Source: Zoogloeaceae bacterium (GTDB lineage: Bacteria; Pseudomonadota; Gammaproteobacteria; Burkholderiales; Rhodocyclaceae). From it: a stretch of 40,336 nt of DNA. The notes beneath the pieces are model-generated. The model saw nothing but the letters and a program-made list of their open reading frames with translations. It was not told the DNA's origin and ran no database searches. Location: the NCBI GenBank assembly GCA_031267345.1, contig JAIRZG010000034.1, forward strand, positions 1 to 40,336. Reading direction: 5' to 3'. Every line of letters begins with the position of its first letter. Positions within the stretch are counted from its first letter, which is position 1. The translations under genes were made by a program, and so were the position numbers. This document shows, piece after piece, positions 1 to 8,894 of the stretch.

Positions 1-23
1 GAGCTGTCCAGGATGCACATGGC

Positions 24-755
24 TCAGGCTGCCTTGTTCGATATATGGTCGAGCCATCGCAGCGCCCGGCACTCCTTGCGCAGCACATAAGTGCGCCACA
101 TGGCATAACATGGCAGGAAGTCCAGATATTTTATCATCATGAAGCCGGCTTGTGAGAATTCCTGTTCGATAACTTGCCGCGATACGACAAAACGGTTTTG
201 GTTTTGTGCGCCTTCCATTTTGGCGGCGCGGCGCTTTTCGAGGCGGCTGCGCTTCCATGCCTTGTAATTGCCATCGACCCATAACGAAACAATGACCGTA
301 TCGCGGCTGACGCGATGGAATTCGCGCAAAATGGCCAAACGATGCTTGGCGGATTCGATGTGGTGCAGAAGACGGATGCAAAAGATGCAATCCACCGAAT
401 CAGCGCTCAAGTCGATGGCGAAGGCTGATGTCTGAAAGGATTTGATCCTTAGCGCCACTTCGGCAGCTTGTGCGGCGCGAGCGACTGCGAGCATGTCGGC
501 GGAATTGTCGGCGGCAAATACCGTTCGGCCCGGTTTTTCGCAGAGCATCGGCCAGAAGCGCCCCGCGCCGCATGGCAGATCCAGCACCAGATCAGGCTCA
601 TCCGCTAGTTCCAGGGCGCGGCGCGCCAGTTGCGTTTCGCGCCAGTGCGACAGGCGCCGGGCCAGGCCATCCTGATGTTTGTGCAGGTACTGTTGGGCAT
701 GTGCCAAATCGTACTTTCGGGAAAATTCAAGATTGATAGAGTTGTTCTTGGGCAT
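24..755 (-). CDS. class I SAM-dependent methyltransferase
   Basis: 243 aa ORF with SAM-binding motif I-like VLDLPCGAGRFWPML and downstream IFCIRLLHHI. Confidence 0.85.
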   Translation of the reverse strand: MPKNNSINLEFSRKYDLAHAQQYLHKHQDGLARRLSHWRETQLARRALELADEPDLVLDLPCGAGRFWPMLCEKPGRTVFAADNSADMLAVARAAQAAEVALRIKSFQTSAFAIDLSADSVDCIFCIRLLHHIESAKHRLAILREFHRVSRDTVIVSLWVDGNYKAWKRSRLEKRRAAKMEGAQNQNRFVVSRQVIEQEFSQAGFMMIKYLDFLPCYAMWRTYVLRKECRALRWLDHISNKAA

Positions 756-810
756 AGCGAGTATCCGGTAATGGAACTGCTCGCTACTCTAGGGAGCCAT
801 GCATCAAGGA

Positions 811-840
811 TTTGTCAAAAAGATGTGAAAATTTTGTCAA
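811..840. promoter_or_regulatory. Putative OmpR-family regulator binding array (three half-sites, 11 bp period)
   Basis: TTTGTCAA (811-818), GATGTGAA (822-829), TTTGTCAA (833-840), between the divergent methyltransferase and response-regulator genes. Confidence 0.4.
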
Positions 841-932
841 TTGCGCTGTTGCAATGTTCGACGCCTTCTTTGTCGGGCCGGATCTGTCCGGCGCAATATA
901 ATTGCCGCGTACCGCTTTACGTGGATTGACAC

Positions 933-1616
933 ATGCGCATACTGGTCATTGAAGACAATCGGGATATTCTGGCCAATGTGCTGGACTATCTTCAACTTGA
1001 AGGTTATGTCACCGATTGCGCTGAAGACGGTCTCTCCGGCCTGCATCTGGCGGCGACTCAGCATTACGATCTCATCGTGCTTGACGTCATGCTGCCCGCC
1101 ATCGACGGTTTTGAAGTATGCAGGCGGCTGCGGGAAGATGGGCGGAACTATACGCCCATCATCATGCTGACCGCGCGCGACACACTGGAAGATCGCCTGC
1201 GGGGATTTGCGCATGGCGCGGACGATTACCTCGTCAAACCTTTCGCCCTCTCGGAGCTGGCTGCGCGCATTGAAGCTGTGTTGCGCCGCATCGCGGGCGG
1301 GGGCAAGCGTCGGCTCGAAGTGGGCGACATTTGCTATGACCTGGACACACTGGAAGCCAGCCGTGCGGGCAAGCCACTCAGGCTCAATCCTATCGAACTG
1401 AAGCTTCTCGAAATCCTGATGCGGAAAAGTCCAGCCGTGGTGCGGCGCGAAACGCTCGAAGAAGCTCTGTGGGGCGAAAACCTTCCCGGCAGCGACAGCT
1501 TGAGAAGCCATATCTACCAGTTGCGTCAGGTCATGGACAAGCCTTTCCCCAGCGCGCTCTTGCATACCGTGCATGGCGTGGGGTTCCGTCTCGCCGCAGC
1601 GGAAAATGGCTACTGA
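933..1616 (+). CDS. OmpR-family two-component response regulator
   Basis: N-terminal receiver domain (ILVIEDN, LIVLDVMLP, TARD, LVKPF) and C-terminal winged helix (LRSHIYQLRQVMDKPF...VHGVGFRL). Confidence 0.95.
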   Translation: MRILVIEDNRDILANVLDYLQLEGYVTDCAEDGLSGLHLAATQHYDLIVLDVMLPAIDGFEVCRRLREDGRNYTPIIMLTARDTLEDRLRGFAHGADDYLVKPFALSELAARIEAVLRRIAGGGKRRLEVGDICYDLDTLEASRAGKPLRLNPIELKLLEILMRKSPAVVRRETLEEALWGENLPGSDSLRSHIYQLRQVMDKPFPSALLHTVHGVGFRLAAAENGY

Positions 1617-2892
1617 GCGCCGCCGCCAGCCTTTCGCCCGCCGGATCGCCGTGGCGTTCACGCTGATGACTTTTGTCGTGAGCGGTACGCTGTCGCTGGG
1701 TATTGTCTATGTCGTGCATTCAGTCGAAAAGCGGCTCGTCTCCCAGACGCTGGACAGGACGCTTACCCGCGTACTCGACGAATACCTGCGGCATGGCGGC
1801 GCGCCCCGCCTGGATCTGAACATGCAGTTTTTCGCCTCCGACCGCCCGGAATATGCCATACCTGAAGAATTCGCGCGGGCGCGCTTAGGCTTGGGGTTCA
1901 GCGAAACGGGGGAAGGGGATAACTACTGGGTCTATATTCGCGAAGTGAACGGACAGCGCTACATGCTGGTGGAAGATCAACACGAATTCGAGGCACACGA
2001 AAAAGCGCTATTCACCATTCTTTTCTGTGGGTTCCTGCTTACCGTCGCCGGCGCCTGGATGCTGGGCAGGCTGATGAGCAAAAGAATCATGGCGCCGGTC
2101 AGCCGCCTTGCCGAACAGGTGCGCGGCTTGCAGCGCGTCCCCCCGGCAGCGCCTTTGGCGCAGGATTACGCGGACGATGAAATCGGTCATCTGGCCGAAG
2201 CTTTCGACAATGCGCTGAGCCGTCTCAATCTCGCCATGGAACGGGAGCGCTTGTTTACTAGCGACGTCAGTCACGAGTTGCGCACGCCGCTGATGGTTAT
2301 AGCCACATCCTGCGAATTGTTGGAGACAGCTGGCATCTCCGGGCGCGGGCGCGAGCAGACCGGGCGCATCGCGCGCGCCGCAGAGGAAATGCGCAATCTG
2401 GTCGAAACCTTCCTGACGCTTGCGCGCTCGCATCCAGACGCGGCCTCCTCTGGCCGGATCGCCATGGAAAACGGCGTCACCCTCGTTGCAGTTGCGCGGG
2501 AACAGTGCCAGCGTTGGACGCCCGGTATCGAAGCCAAGGGACTTTCATTTGAATTGTCCGAAGAAGGGCGCGACACGGGGCGCTACAACCCTGCGCTCCT
2601 GAGCGCCGTTCTGGGCAATTTGCTCAGGAACGCCCTGCATTACACGGAACGCGGCTGGATACGGCTGGCGCTGGAGGATGGCGGTTTCCGGATCGAAGAT
2701 AGCGGCGCCGGCATTCCAGAGGAAGAAAAAGATCTGGTTTTCCAGCCTTTTGTGCGCGGCGCGCGGGCGCGGGGCGAAGGACTCGGATTGGGCCTGTCCC
2801 TCGTCAAGCGCATTTGCGCCCATCAGGGATGGCGCATCGCGCTGGACGGTCTGCCGGAAGGCGGGAGCCGCTTCAGGGTGAGGTTTCGATAA
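1606..2892 (+). CDS. sensor histidine kinase
   Basis: TM segments, HAMP-like linker, H-box SDVSHELRTPL, N/G boxes (GNLLRNALHYTERG, IEDSGAGIPEEE, GLGLGLSLV); overlaps response regulator 3' end. Confidence 0.95.
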   Translation: MATERRRQPFARRIAVAFTLMTFVVSGTLSLGIVYVVHSVEKRLVSQTLDRTLTRVLDEYLRHGGAPRLDLNMQFFASDRPEYAIPEEFARARLGLGFSETGEGDNYWVYIREVNGQRYMLVEDQHEFEAHEKALFTILFCGFLLTVAGAWMLGRLMSKRIMAPVSRLAEQVRGLQRVPPAAPLAQDYADDEIGHLAEAFDNALSRLNLAMERERLFTSDVSHELRTPLMVIATSCELLETAGISGRGREQTGRIARAAEEMRNLVETFLTLARSHPDAASSGRIAMENGVTLVAVAREQCQRWTPGIEAKGLSFELSEEGRDTGRYNPALLSAVLGNLLRNALHYTERGWIRLALEDGGFRIEDSGAGIPEEEKDLVFQPFVRGARARGEGLGLGLSLVKRICAHQGWRIALDGLPEGGSRFRVRFR

Positions 2893-3047
2893 GCCGAGCG
2901 GCGGCGTTTGCTTTCAGCAGTAGTCGAACATCTTCTGTATCTCGCCGGGTTCCTGCGTCCTGGTCAAGGCCAGTTGCAGCGCCCTTCTGACAAGAGTCTG
3001 TCGCTGCCTGCCCGCAATCCTCTATTCCCTGATCAGGGTTTTCCTGG

Positions 3048-5654
3048 TTACAACCTTGGATCCACGGGTTCGCTTTCCAGCGCCAGAACGCCGAAGACGC
3101 ACTCATGTATGCGGTAGAGCGGTTCTTTACGAACGAATCTTTCCAGACTTTCCATACCCAAAGCGAATTCGTTCAGGGCCAGAATGCGCTTTCTTGCCAG
3201 GCCGCGTTTTTTCAGGCGGGTGAGATGGTTGTTCAGGGTGTATTCCGGGCCATAAATAATACGCAGATATTCCCGCCCCCTACATTTGATTGCCGGTTGC
3301 AATAATTCCCTGCCTTTTGTCACGATAAAATCATGGGGTTTGACCACCATGCCTTCATCGCCGGAGACCGTCAATGCCTCCCACCATGCCGCGCCTTCCG
3401 CCACGGAATTTTCATCCAGTGTATCCACGGCCTTATACGGCGTTGCCATAAAGAGCGCATCGACATTCGTCAGATATTTTTTGATGGCTTCCATGTGCGT
3501 GACATGATTTTCCCTGTTCCAGACCTTGCCTTCCGTCGCCAGAATATGAAAAGGCGCAATGCGGTAATCATCAAGGGTATTGACTTCCCAACAATAGCGC
3601 CGATACGCTGTTGTGTATAAATCCAGCGCTTCATTCCGCGCTGTGCAAGTCGCCAACAGGCTTTCCAGATCAGCGTTCTGGCTGGATTGCCCCGGTTTAG
3701 GCGGGATATTTTCACTTTTCTCCAATGCGGAAACAAACTGCAATGCTTTGGCAACTTCCGATCGGGCGCATTGAAGCGCGTTTCTGCCGGCGCGACCCAC
3801 AGCGGCATATTGGTCAGAGAGCAAAAATTTCGCCTTGGCCGACCAGGGCATGAGTTCGACATCCAGACACAGCCAGTCGGTCGCGTAATCTTCCCAGAAG
3901 CCGGAATGCGTCAATACCCGGTTCAGGCGCTCCAGAATGGCCGCTTCAATCGTATCGTCATCAAAAAAACTTCTGCCGGTTCGAGTATAAATCACGCCTG
4001 TTTTTTCATCGCCAGTCTTGAATCGTCTACGGGCGCTGTCTATATCCTTGCAGAGCACCATCACCGCGCGCGACCCCATGTGTTTTTGCTCGCAAACTAC
4101 TTTTGGAATGCCTCTGGTTTTGTAATACTCAAAAGCCTCAACCGGATATTCCAGATAATCCTCCAGATGGCTGGTTTCGCAAGGCGACATGGTGGGCGGC
4201 AAATAAATCAGCCAATGTGGGTCTATTGCAAAACGGCTCATGACTTCCAGTGCGGCAAAGGCGTTTTCTTCAAGGATTTTGATATTGGCTCGCAAACGGG
4301 TGGAAAGATAACGCTGATGCAACACATCGTCGATACGCAACAGATCATCTTCGGCAAAACCCTGCGGTTTCAAGGGTTTGATTGCCCGATAATATTCCTG
4401 TGCCGCATTTACGGCCACCACCTCCCGTTCAGGATAACGATAGGCGGTGAGCTTGCCGCCGAAAACGCAACCGGTATCCACACAGACCGTGTTATTGACG
4501 CTTTCGACTTCGGGGTTCGGCGTATGTCCATACACCACCAACGCCGCGCCACGATAATCATTGGCCCAGGGTTGGCGCACGGGCAAACCATATTCATCCG
4601 TTTCGCCATTGGTTTCGCCAAACATGCAAAATTCCCGCACCGCGCCGGAACTTCTGCCCTGAAACTTTTCTTTTATCCCGGCATGAGCTGCCACCAGCTT
4701 GCCCTGATCAAACACATAATGACTGATCAGCGCAGAGAGAAACGTTTTTACTTCGGCGCAAAAACTTGCTGTTTCCTTTTTCAGTTCAGCAATGGTCAAA
4801 TCCAGACCATGCGTAGCTGTAACCTTACCGCCTTTCAGATATTTGATGAGCTTGAAGTCATGATTGCCGATTACCGCATAGGCGTACCCGGCCTTGACCA
4901 TGTTCATCGCCAGGCGCAAAACCTTGACATTTTCCGGCCCTCTGTCGCATAAATCACCGAGGAAAACCGCCTTGCGTCCTGCGGGTGGGATGGCGGAAAA
5001 ATCCTGTTGGTTCAATACATAACCGAGTTGTTCCAGCAAGGCGCACAGTTCATCAAAACAGCCATGAATATCGCCAATGATGTCAAATGGCCCGCTTTCT
5101 TCTTTTTTGTTGTTCCACAGTGGCTTACGGATAATTTCAACCGCATCGGCTTCTTCCGGGCCGTTGAGGATGTAGACATAGCGGAAGCCCTCTCTTTCCA
5201 GATGACGAAGGGAACGTCGCAATTGGCTGTTTTGTCTGCGGATGACGTAATCGCCAAAATCCCGATCCGGGCGTTTTTCATTTCGTTCAGCACAAAGTTT
5301 TTCCGGCATATTGAGCACGATGGCAACCGCCAGACAATTCTGCGCCCGCGCCAGACGGATAATGTCATCACGCGCTTCTTTTTGCACATTGGTGGCGTCG
5401 ATCACTGTTAATTTGCCGATATCCAGTCTTTTGTTGGCTACATAAAACAGTGATTCAAAAGCGCTTTTCGACGCCTGTTGATTGTTTTCATCATCAGAGA
5501 CCAGGCCCCGGAAAAAATCGGAGGAGAGAATTTCCGTCGGTTTGAAATAGCGTCGGGCAAAGGTCGATTTGCCGCTGCCGGAAACGCCAATCAGGGCAAC
5601 GACGGATAATTCCGGTAATTCTATCTTCATCGTTGTTTTTTCCGTTCGACTCAT
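3048..5654 (-). CDS. pnkp: polynucleotide kinase-phosphatase with C-terminal RNA ligase domain (bacterial Pnkp, RNA repair)
   Basis: P-loop GVSGSGKST; metallophosphatase motifs GDIHGCFDEL, GDLCDRGPE, GNHD; ligase motif I CEQKHMGSRAV; ATG overlaps hen1 stop (ATGA). Confidence 0.93.
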   Translation of the reverse strand: MSRTEKTTMKIELPELSVVALIGVSGSGKSTFARRYFKPTEILSSDFFRGLVSDDENNQQASKSAFESLFYVANKRLDIGKLTVIDATNVQKEARDDIIRLARAQNCLAVAIVLNMPEKLCAERNEKRPDRDFGDYVIRRQNSQLRRSLRHLEREGFRYVYILNGPEEADAVEIIRKPLWNNKKEESGPFDIIGDIHGCFDELCALLEQLGYVLNQQDFSAIPPAGRKAVFLGDLCDRGPENVKVLRLAMNMVKAGYAYAVIGNHDFKLIKYLKGGKVTATHGLDLTIAELKKETASFCAEVKTFLSALISHYVFDQGKLVAAHAGIKEKFQGRSSGAVREFCMFGETNGETDEYGLPVRQPWANDYRGAALVVYGHTPNPEVESVNNTVCVDTGCVFGGKLTAYRYPEREVVAVNAAQEYYRAIKPLKPQGFAEDDLLRIDDVLHQRYLSTRLRANIKILEENAFAALEVMSRFAIDPHWLIYLPPTMSPCETSHLEDYLEYPVEAFEYYKTRGIPKVVCEQKHMGSRAVMVLCKDIDSARRRFKTGDEKTGVIYTRTGRSFFDDDTIEAAILERLNRVLTHSGFWEDYATDWLCLDVELMPWSAKAKFLLSDQYAAVGRAGRNALQCARSEVAKALQFVSALEKSENIPPKPGQSSQNADLESLLATCTARNEALDLYTTAYRRYCWEVNTLDDYRIAPFHILATEGKVWNRENHVTHMEAIKKYLTNVDALFMATPYKAVDTLDENSVAEGAAWWEALTVSGDEGMVVKPHDFIVTKGRELLQPAIKCRGREYLRIIYGPEYTLNNHLTRLKKRGLARKRILALNEFALGMESLERFVRKEPLYRIHECVFGVLALESEPVDPRL

Positions 5655-7084
5655 GCGGATTCTCCTGTTTTTCCGCCAGATTTTTCTGTATTTTCGTTCA
5701 GTGAAAAACATACCATTTGTGTGGGTGATCCGAGTTTTTCATCCGCTTCGCCAATATCTGAAAACTGCGTTGCATAATGAAATTTTGCGCTGACCATCTG
5801 CGCCCACTTCCTGAATTCAGCACGCGTCCATTCAAATCGATGATCGCCGTGGCGTAATTGCTCCGTGCCCAGATTTTCGTAGCGCGCGTTATATTCCCGG
5901 TTGGGTGTGGTGAGGATGACATGTTTGGGACGGGCGAATTCAAACAGGACACGCTCGAAGGCGGAAAGGCGTGGTAAATCCAGATGCTCAATGACTTCAA
6001 CAACAGTGGCGATATCGTAGCCGGAAAAACGACTGTCTTTATAGGTGAGCGAGCCTTGAAAAAGCGCAAGTTTCTGTTTTTGTCGCTCGCTGAAACGTTC
6101 ATAATGAAGTTTTTCTTTTGCGCGTTCCAGTAGCATATAGACCACATCTACACCAGCGATTTTTTGTAGGGACGTTTCTTTCATCAGCAACGCCAGCAGA
6201 TGACCTTCACCGCAGCCCAGATCAATGACGCTGGTTGCGCCACAAGCCCTGATCCGAGCGAGGACGCTACCCAAACGCTGGCGATTCAGATTCAGGCGTT
6301 CTTCTTTTTCTTCCACTTCCGACAAATCTTCTGTCGGGGCTTCCTCATCGGCGACGCTCAAGCGTTCCAGTGCGTGATTCGCCAACGCGCGATTTTTAAA
6401 CAGATAACGATGGGTGATAAAAAATTTTTCAGGATGATCTTTTAACCATTCCTCGCTGTGGCGCAAAAGCTTTTCAACTTCCTCCCGGTCGATCCAGTAA
6501 TGTTTTTTGCGATCGAAAACAGGGATCAACACATACAGATGATGCAACAAATCCGAGAGCTTGAAATGTCCGTTGATCGTCAGGTTGACATAGCGGCTTT
6601 CGCCCCAGTCCGGAAAATTTTCATCGGCGGGAAAGGTCTCGAATTCGACCTGATACCCCAAAGGCTCGAAAACCCGGTTCAGCATTTCCGTATCGCTTTT
6701 GCAGGGCAGCATGGTGAGCGTAGCGGACAAATCCAGTCGGGTATCCGCCAACGCCTGAAATTCATCACTGCGCCCGGTCATGGCAGTACCGAATACTTTT
6801 GCCAACGCAACGCTCATGAAAGACGACGATACATAAGGACGGTCATTCACATAATCAAATAAACCCACATCCTTGCGCTTTGCCCCTTCCTTGCCTTTGG
6901 CCAGATCGACGGGATCGATTTCCAGCAGCAGGGCGATGGTGGTTTTTTCATCGGATACTTCGGGATAAAATACGAAGGCTTTTCCGTAATTCAGGGCAAA
7001 AACCTGCGGTCTGGTCGGATTTTTGCGGAACAAATAGCCAATATCGGCGGCATTTTTGCCGTGGTGCGTAATGGTCAGGAGCAT
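5651..7084 (-). CDS. hen1: 3'-terminal RNA ribose 2'-O-methyltransferase Hen1
   Basis: Hen1 N-terminal domain start MLLTITHHGKNAADIGYLFRKNP; SAM motif VIDLGCGEGHLLALL; EVIEHLDLPRL metal-binding motif and LTTPNREYN; adjacent to pnkp. Confidence 0.93.
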   Translation of the reverse strand: MLLTITHHGKNAADIGYLFRKNPTRPQVFALNYGKAFVFYPEVSDEKTTIALLLEIDPVDLAKGKEGAKRKDVGLFDYVNDRPYVSSSFMSVALAKVFGTAMTGRSDEFQALADTRLDLSATLTMLPCKSDTEMLNRVFEPLGYQVEFETFPADENFPDWGESRYVNLTINGHFKLSDLLHHLYVLIPVFDRKKHYWIDREEVEKLLRHSEEWLKDHPEKFFITHRYLFKNRALANHALERLSVADEEAPTEDLSEVEEKEERLNLNRQRLGSVLARIRACGATSVIDLGCGEGHLLALLMKETSLQKIAGVDVVYMLLERAKEKLHYERFSERQKQKLALFQGSLTYKDSRFSGYDIATVVEVIEHLDLPRLSAFERVLFEFARPKHVILTTPNREYNARYENLGTEQLRHGDHRFEWTRAEFRKWAQMVSAKFHYATQFSDIGEADEKLGSPTQMVCFSLNENTEKSGGKTGESA

Positions 7085-7087
7085 GAT

Positions 7088-8890
7088 TCAGACTTTCGGG
7101 GAAGAGACCGACATCACCCCCAACCATCCCTGCCGCCTTTCCCGCGCCAGTTTGCCTGGGAGTGTAGTCAGAAGGGCGGTGTTGGCGGGCGGTGATTGGG
7201 GCGTCAGCGTGGTGGTGGAAAGCAGGCCGTGGCGGAAATAGTGACATTCCACCGACGTATCGACGGCAAAGCGGGCGAGGCGGGACGCCAGGTTTTGCGC
7301 GGTGACTTCGCGCCCCGCCAGCGCGATCAACACGTCGCCCGCCGCCAGTCCGGCTTGTTCGGCGGGAGAAGCGGCAAGGACGTGGCGGATGCGGATTTTG
7401 CCCTCAACCGACATGTGGCGCAGCCCGAGCCAAGGCGTTTTATCCTTCCCTTCCGTCTGCCAGACGAGCTTGACGCCTGCCTGCGCCAACAGTTTTTCCA
7501 GCGGCAGGTCGTGCGTTCCCTCCACGGCGGCTTGCAGCGTTCGCGCCAGCGCGACGTTGCCCAGCGCGGCGATGGCGGCGTAAATGTCGGCCTCCGTCAG
7601 TCCTTTGTCCACACTGCCGTACTCCCGCCACAAGCGGCGCATCAGATCATCCAGACTGGCGTTGCGCTGGCGCAGGCGCAAGTCCAGCCACAGCGCGACC
7701 CACGCGCCTTTGTGGTAGTAACTGACTTCGGCGTTGGGGCTGTTCTCGTCCGGGCGGTAATACTTGATCCAGGCGTCAAACGAAGCTTCAACCAGACTTT
7801 GCGCCGCCCGCCCCGGCGTGTTTCGCGTTTGCGTCAAGGTTCTGGCGAGCAAGGCCAGATAGCGTTTTTCGTCGATAACGCCCGCGCGAACCAGACAAAG
7901 GTCGTCGTAGTAGGAGGTCACGCCTTCAAAAAACCACAGCAGGCGACTGTAGCTTTCCCGCTGGTCGTCGGGGGCGACAAACTCGGCGGGATGAATGCGT
8001 TTGACATTCCAGCGATGGAAGTATTCGTGACTGCATAACCCTAGAAGCCGCGCGTAATTTTCCGGCGTTTCCGTATCCGCCAGATGTGGCGCGGGCAGGT
8101 CGTCGTGGGCGGCGAGCAGGGCGCTGGCGTTTCGGTGTTCGAGTCCGCCATAGCCGGAATCAGTGGTCGCCAGCAGAAAAAGATAGGGGTCGGCAAGGCG
8201 CGGCGCGGCGAACAGCGCCATCTGTTCGGCGCAGACGCGAGCGAGATCGCGGCACAGGCGTTCGCGCTGAAAGGGTGCATTGCCCGTAACCACCAGATGA
8301 TGCGTTACGCCGCCCGCCGAAAATTTCAGACGGGTGAAGCGTCCCATTTCCACCGGATGATCGAGCAGGTCGGCGTAACTTTTGGCCTGATACGCGCCGA
8401 AGCCCCACGGCGCGGCTCCGGCGCGGGGAAGCGAGGTCGCCGCCCGCCAGTCCGGCGCAAAATCGGGCGGCAATAATTCAACGCGTTGCAGCGCGTTTTC
8501 CTGTCCATGCGCGCGTAAAAAAACGCTGCTGGCGTTGAAAAAAGCGCGTTGGCGATCCAGATACGCGCCGCGCACCGAGGCGTCGTAGGCATGGACCTGA
8601 TAGATCAGGCTAAGCGCCCCCTTGCAGGGCGCGGCTTGCCAGGTCGCCTTGTCCAGTTTCGTCAGCGCCACCGGCTTGCCTCCGGCTTCGGCGCGAATGC
8701 GGACGACATGACGGGAAAATTCGCGGATCAGATAGCTGCCGGGAATCCAGGTCGGCAGGGAAAATCGCTGCCCCGCCACATCCGGCGTCGTCACCCGACA
8801 GGTAATCTCAAACAGATGCGCGTCCGGACAAAGCGGCTTGATCGTATGGATCACGGGGGGAACAGAAGACGGAGGACAGATCGCCACCAT
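7088..8890 (-). CDS. M61 family peptidase (glycyl aminopeptidase-like) with C-terminal PDZ domain
   Basis: Zn motif HEYFH in GLCSHEYFHRWNVKRI; PDZ-like AEQAGLAAGDVLIALAGREV; start uncertain (ATG 8890 or an in-frame downstream GTG). Confidence 0.88.
   Translation of the reverse strand: MVAICPPSSVPPVIHTIKPLCPDAHLFEITCRVTTPDVAGQRFSLPTWIPGSYLIREFSRHVVRIRAEAGGKPVALTKLDKATWQAAPCKGALSLIYQVHAYDASVRGAYLDRQRAFFNASSVFLRAHGQENALQRVELLPPDFAPDWRAATSLPRAGAAPWGFGAYQAKSYADLLDHPVEMGRFTRLKFSAGGVTHHLVVTGNAPFQRERLCRDLARVCAEQMALFAAPRLADPYLFLLATTDSGYGGLEHRNASALLAAHDDLPAPHLADTETPENYARLLGLCSHEYFHRWNVKRIHPAEFVAPDDQRESYSRLLWFFEGVTSYYDDLCLVRAGVIDEKRYLALLARTLTQTRNTPGRAAQSLVEASFDAWIKYYRPDENSPNAEVSYYHKGAWVALWLDLRLRQRNASLDDLMRRLWREYGSVDKGLTEADIYAAIAALGNVALARTLQAAVEGTHDLPLEKLLAQAGVKLVWQTEGKDKTPWLGLRHMSVEGKIRIRHVLAASPAEQAGLAAGDVLIALAGREVTAQNLASRLARFAVDTSVECHYFRHGLLSTTTLTPQSPPANTALLTTLPGKLARERRQGWLGVMSVSSPKV
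8855..8880 (+). repeat. Purine-rich dispersed repeat, copy R1
   Basis: GGGGGGAACAGAAGACGGAGGACAGA. Confidence 0.6.
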
Positions 8891-8894
8891 GCAG

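Noticed and set aside
837-1661. 274-aa minus-strand ORF antisense to the response regulator
   Set aside because: Shadow ORF; the plus-strand response regulator is unambiguous.
3027-3038. CCCTGATCAGGG palindrome followed by TTTT as a terminator
   Set aside because: 12-bp perfect palindrome has no loop-forming spacer and is too short to call a terminator confidently.
3687-4952. 421-aa plus-strand ORF antisense to pnkp
   Set aside because: Composition (IFPEAGMRQYPVQALQNGRFNRIVIKK...) looks like the antisense shadow of a real coding frame; pnkp on the opposite strand has all catalytic motifs.
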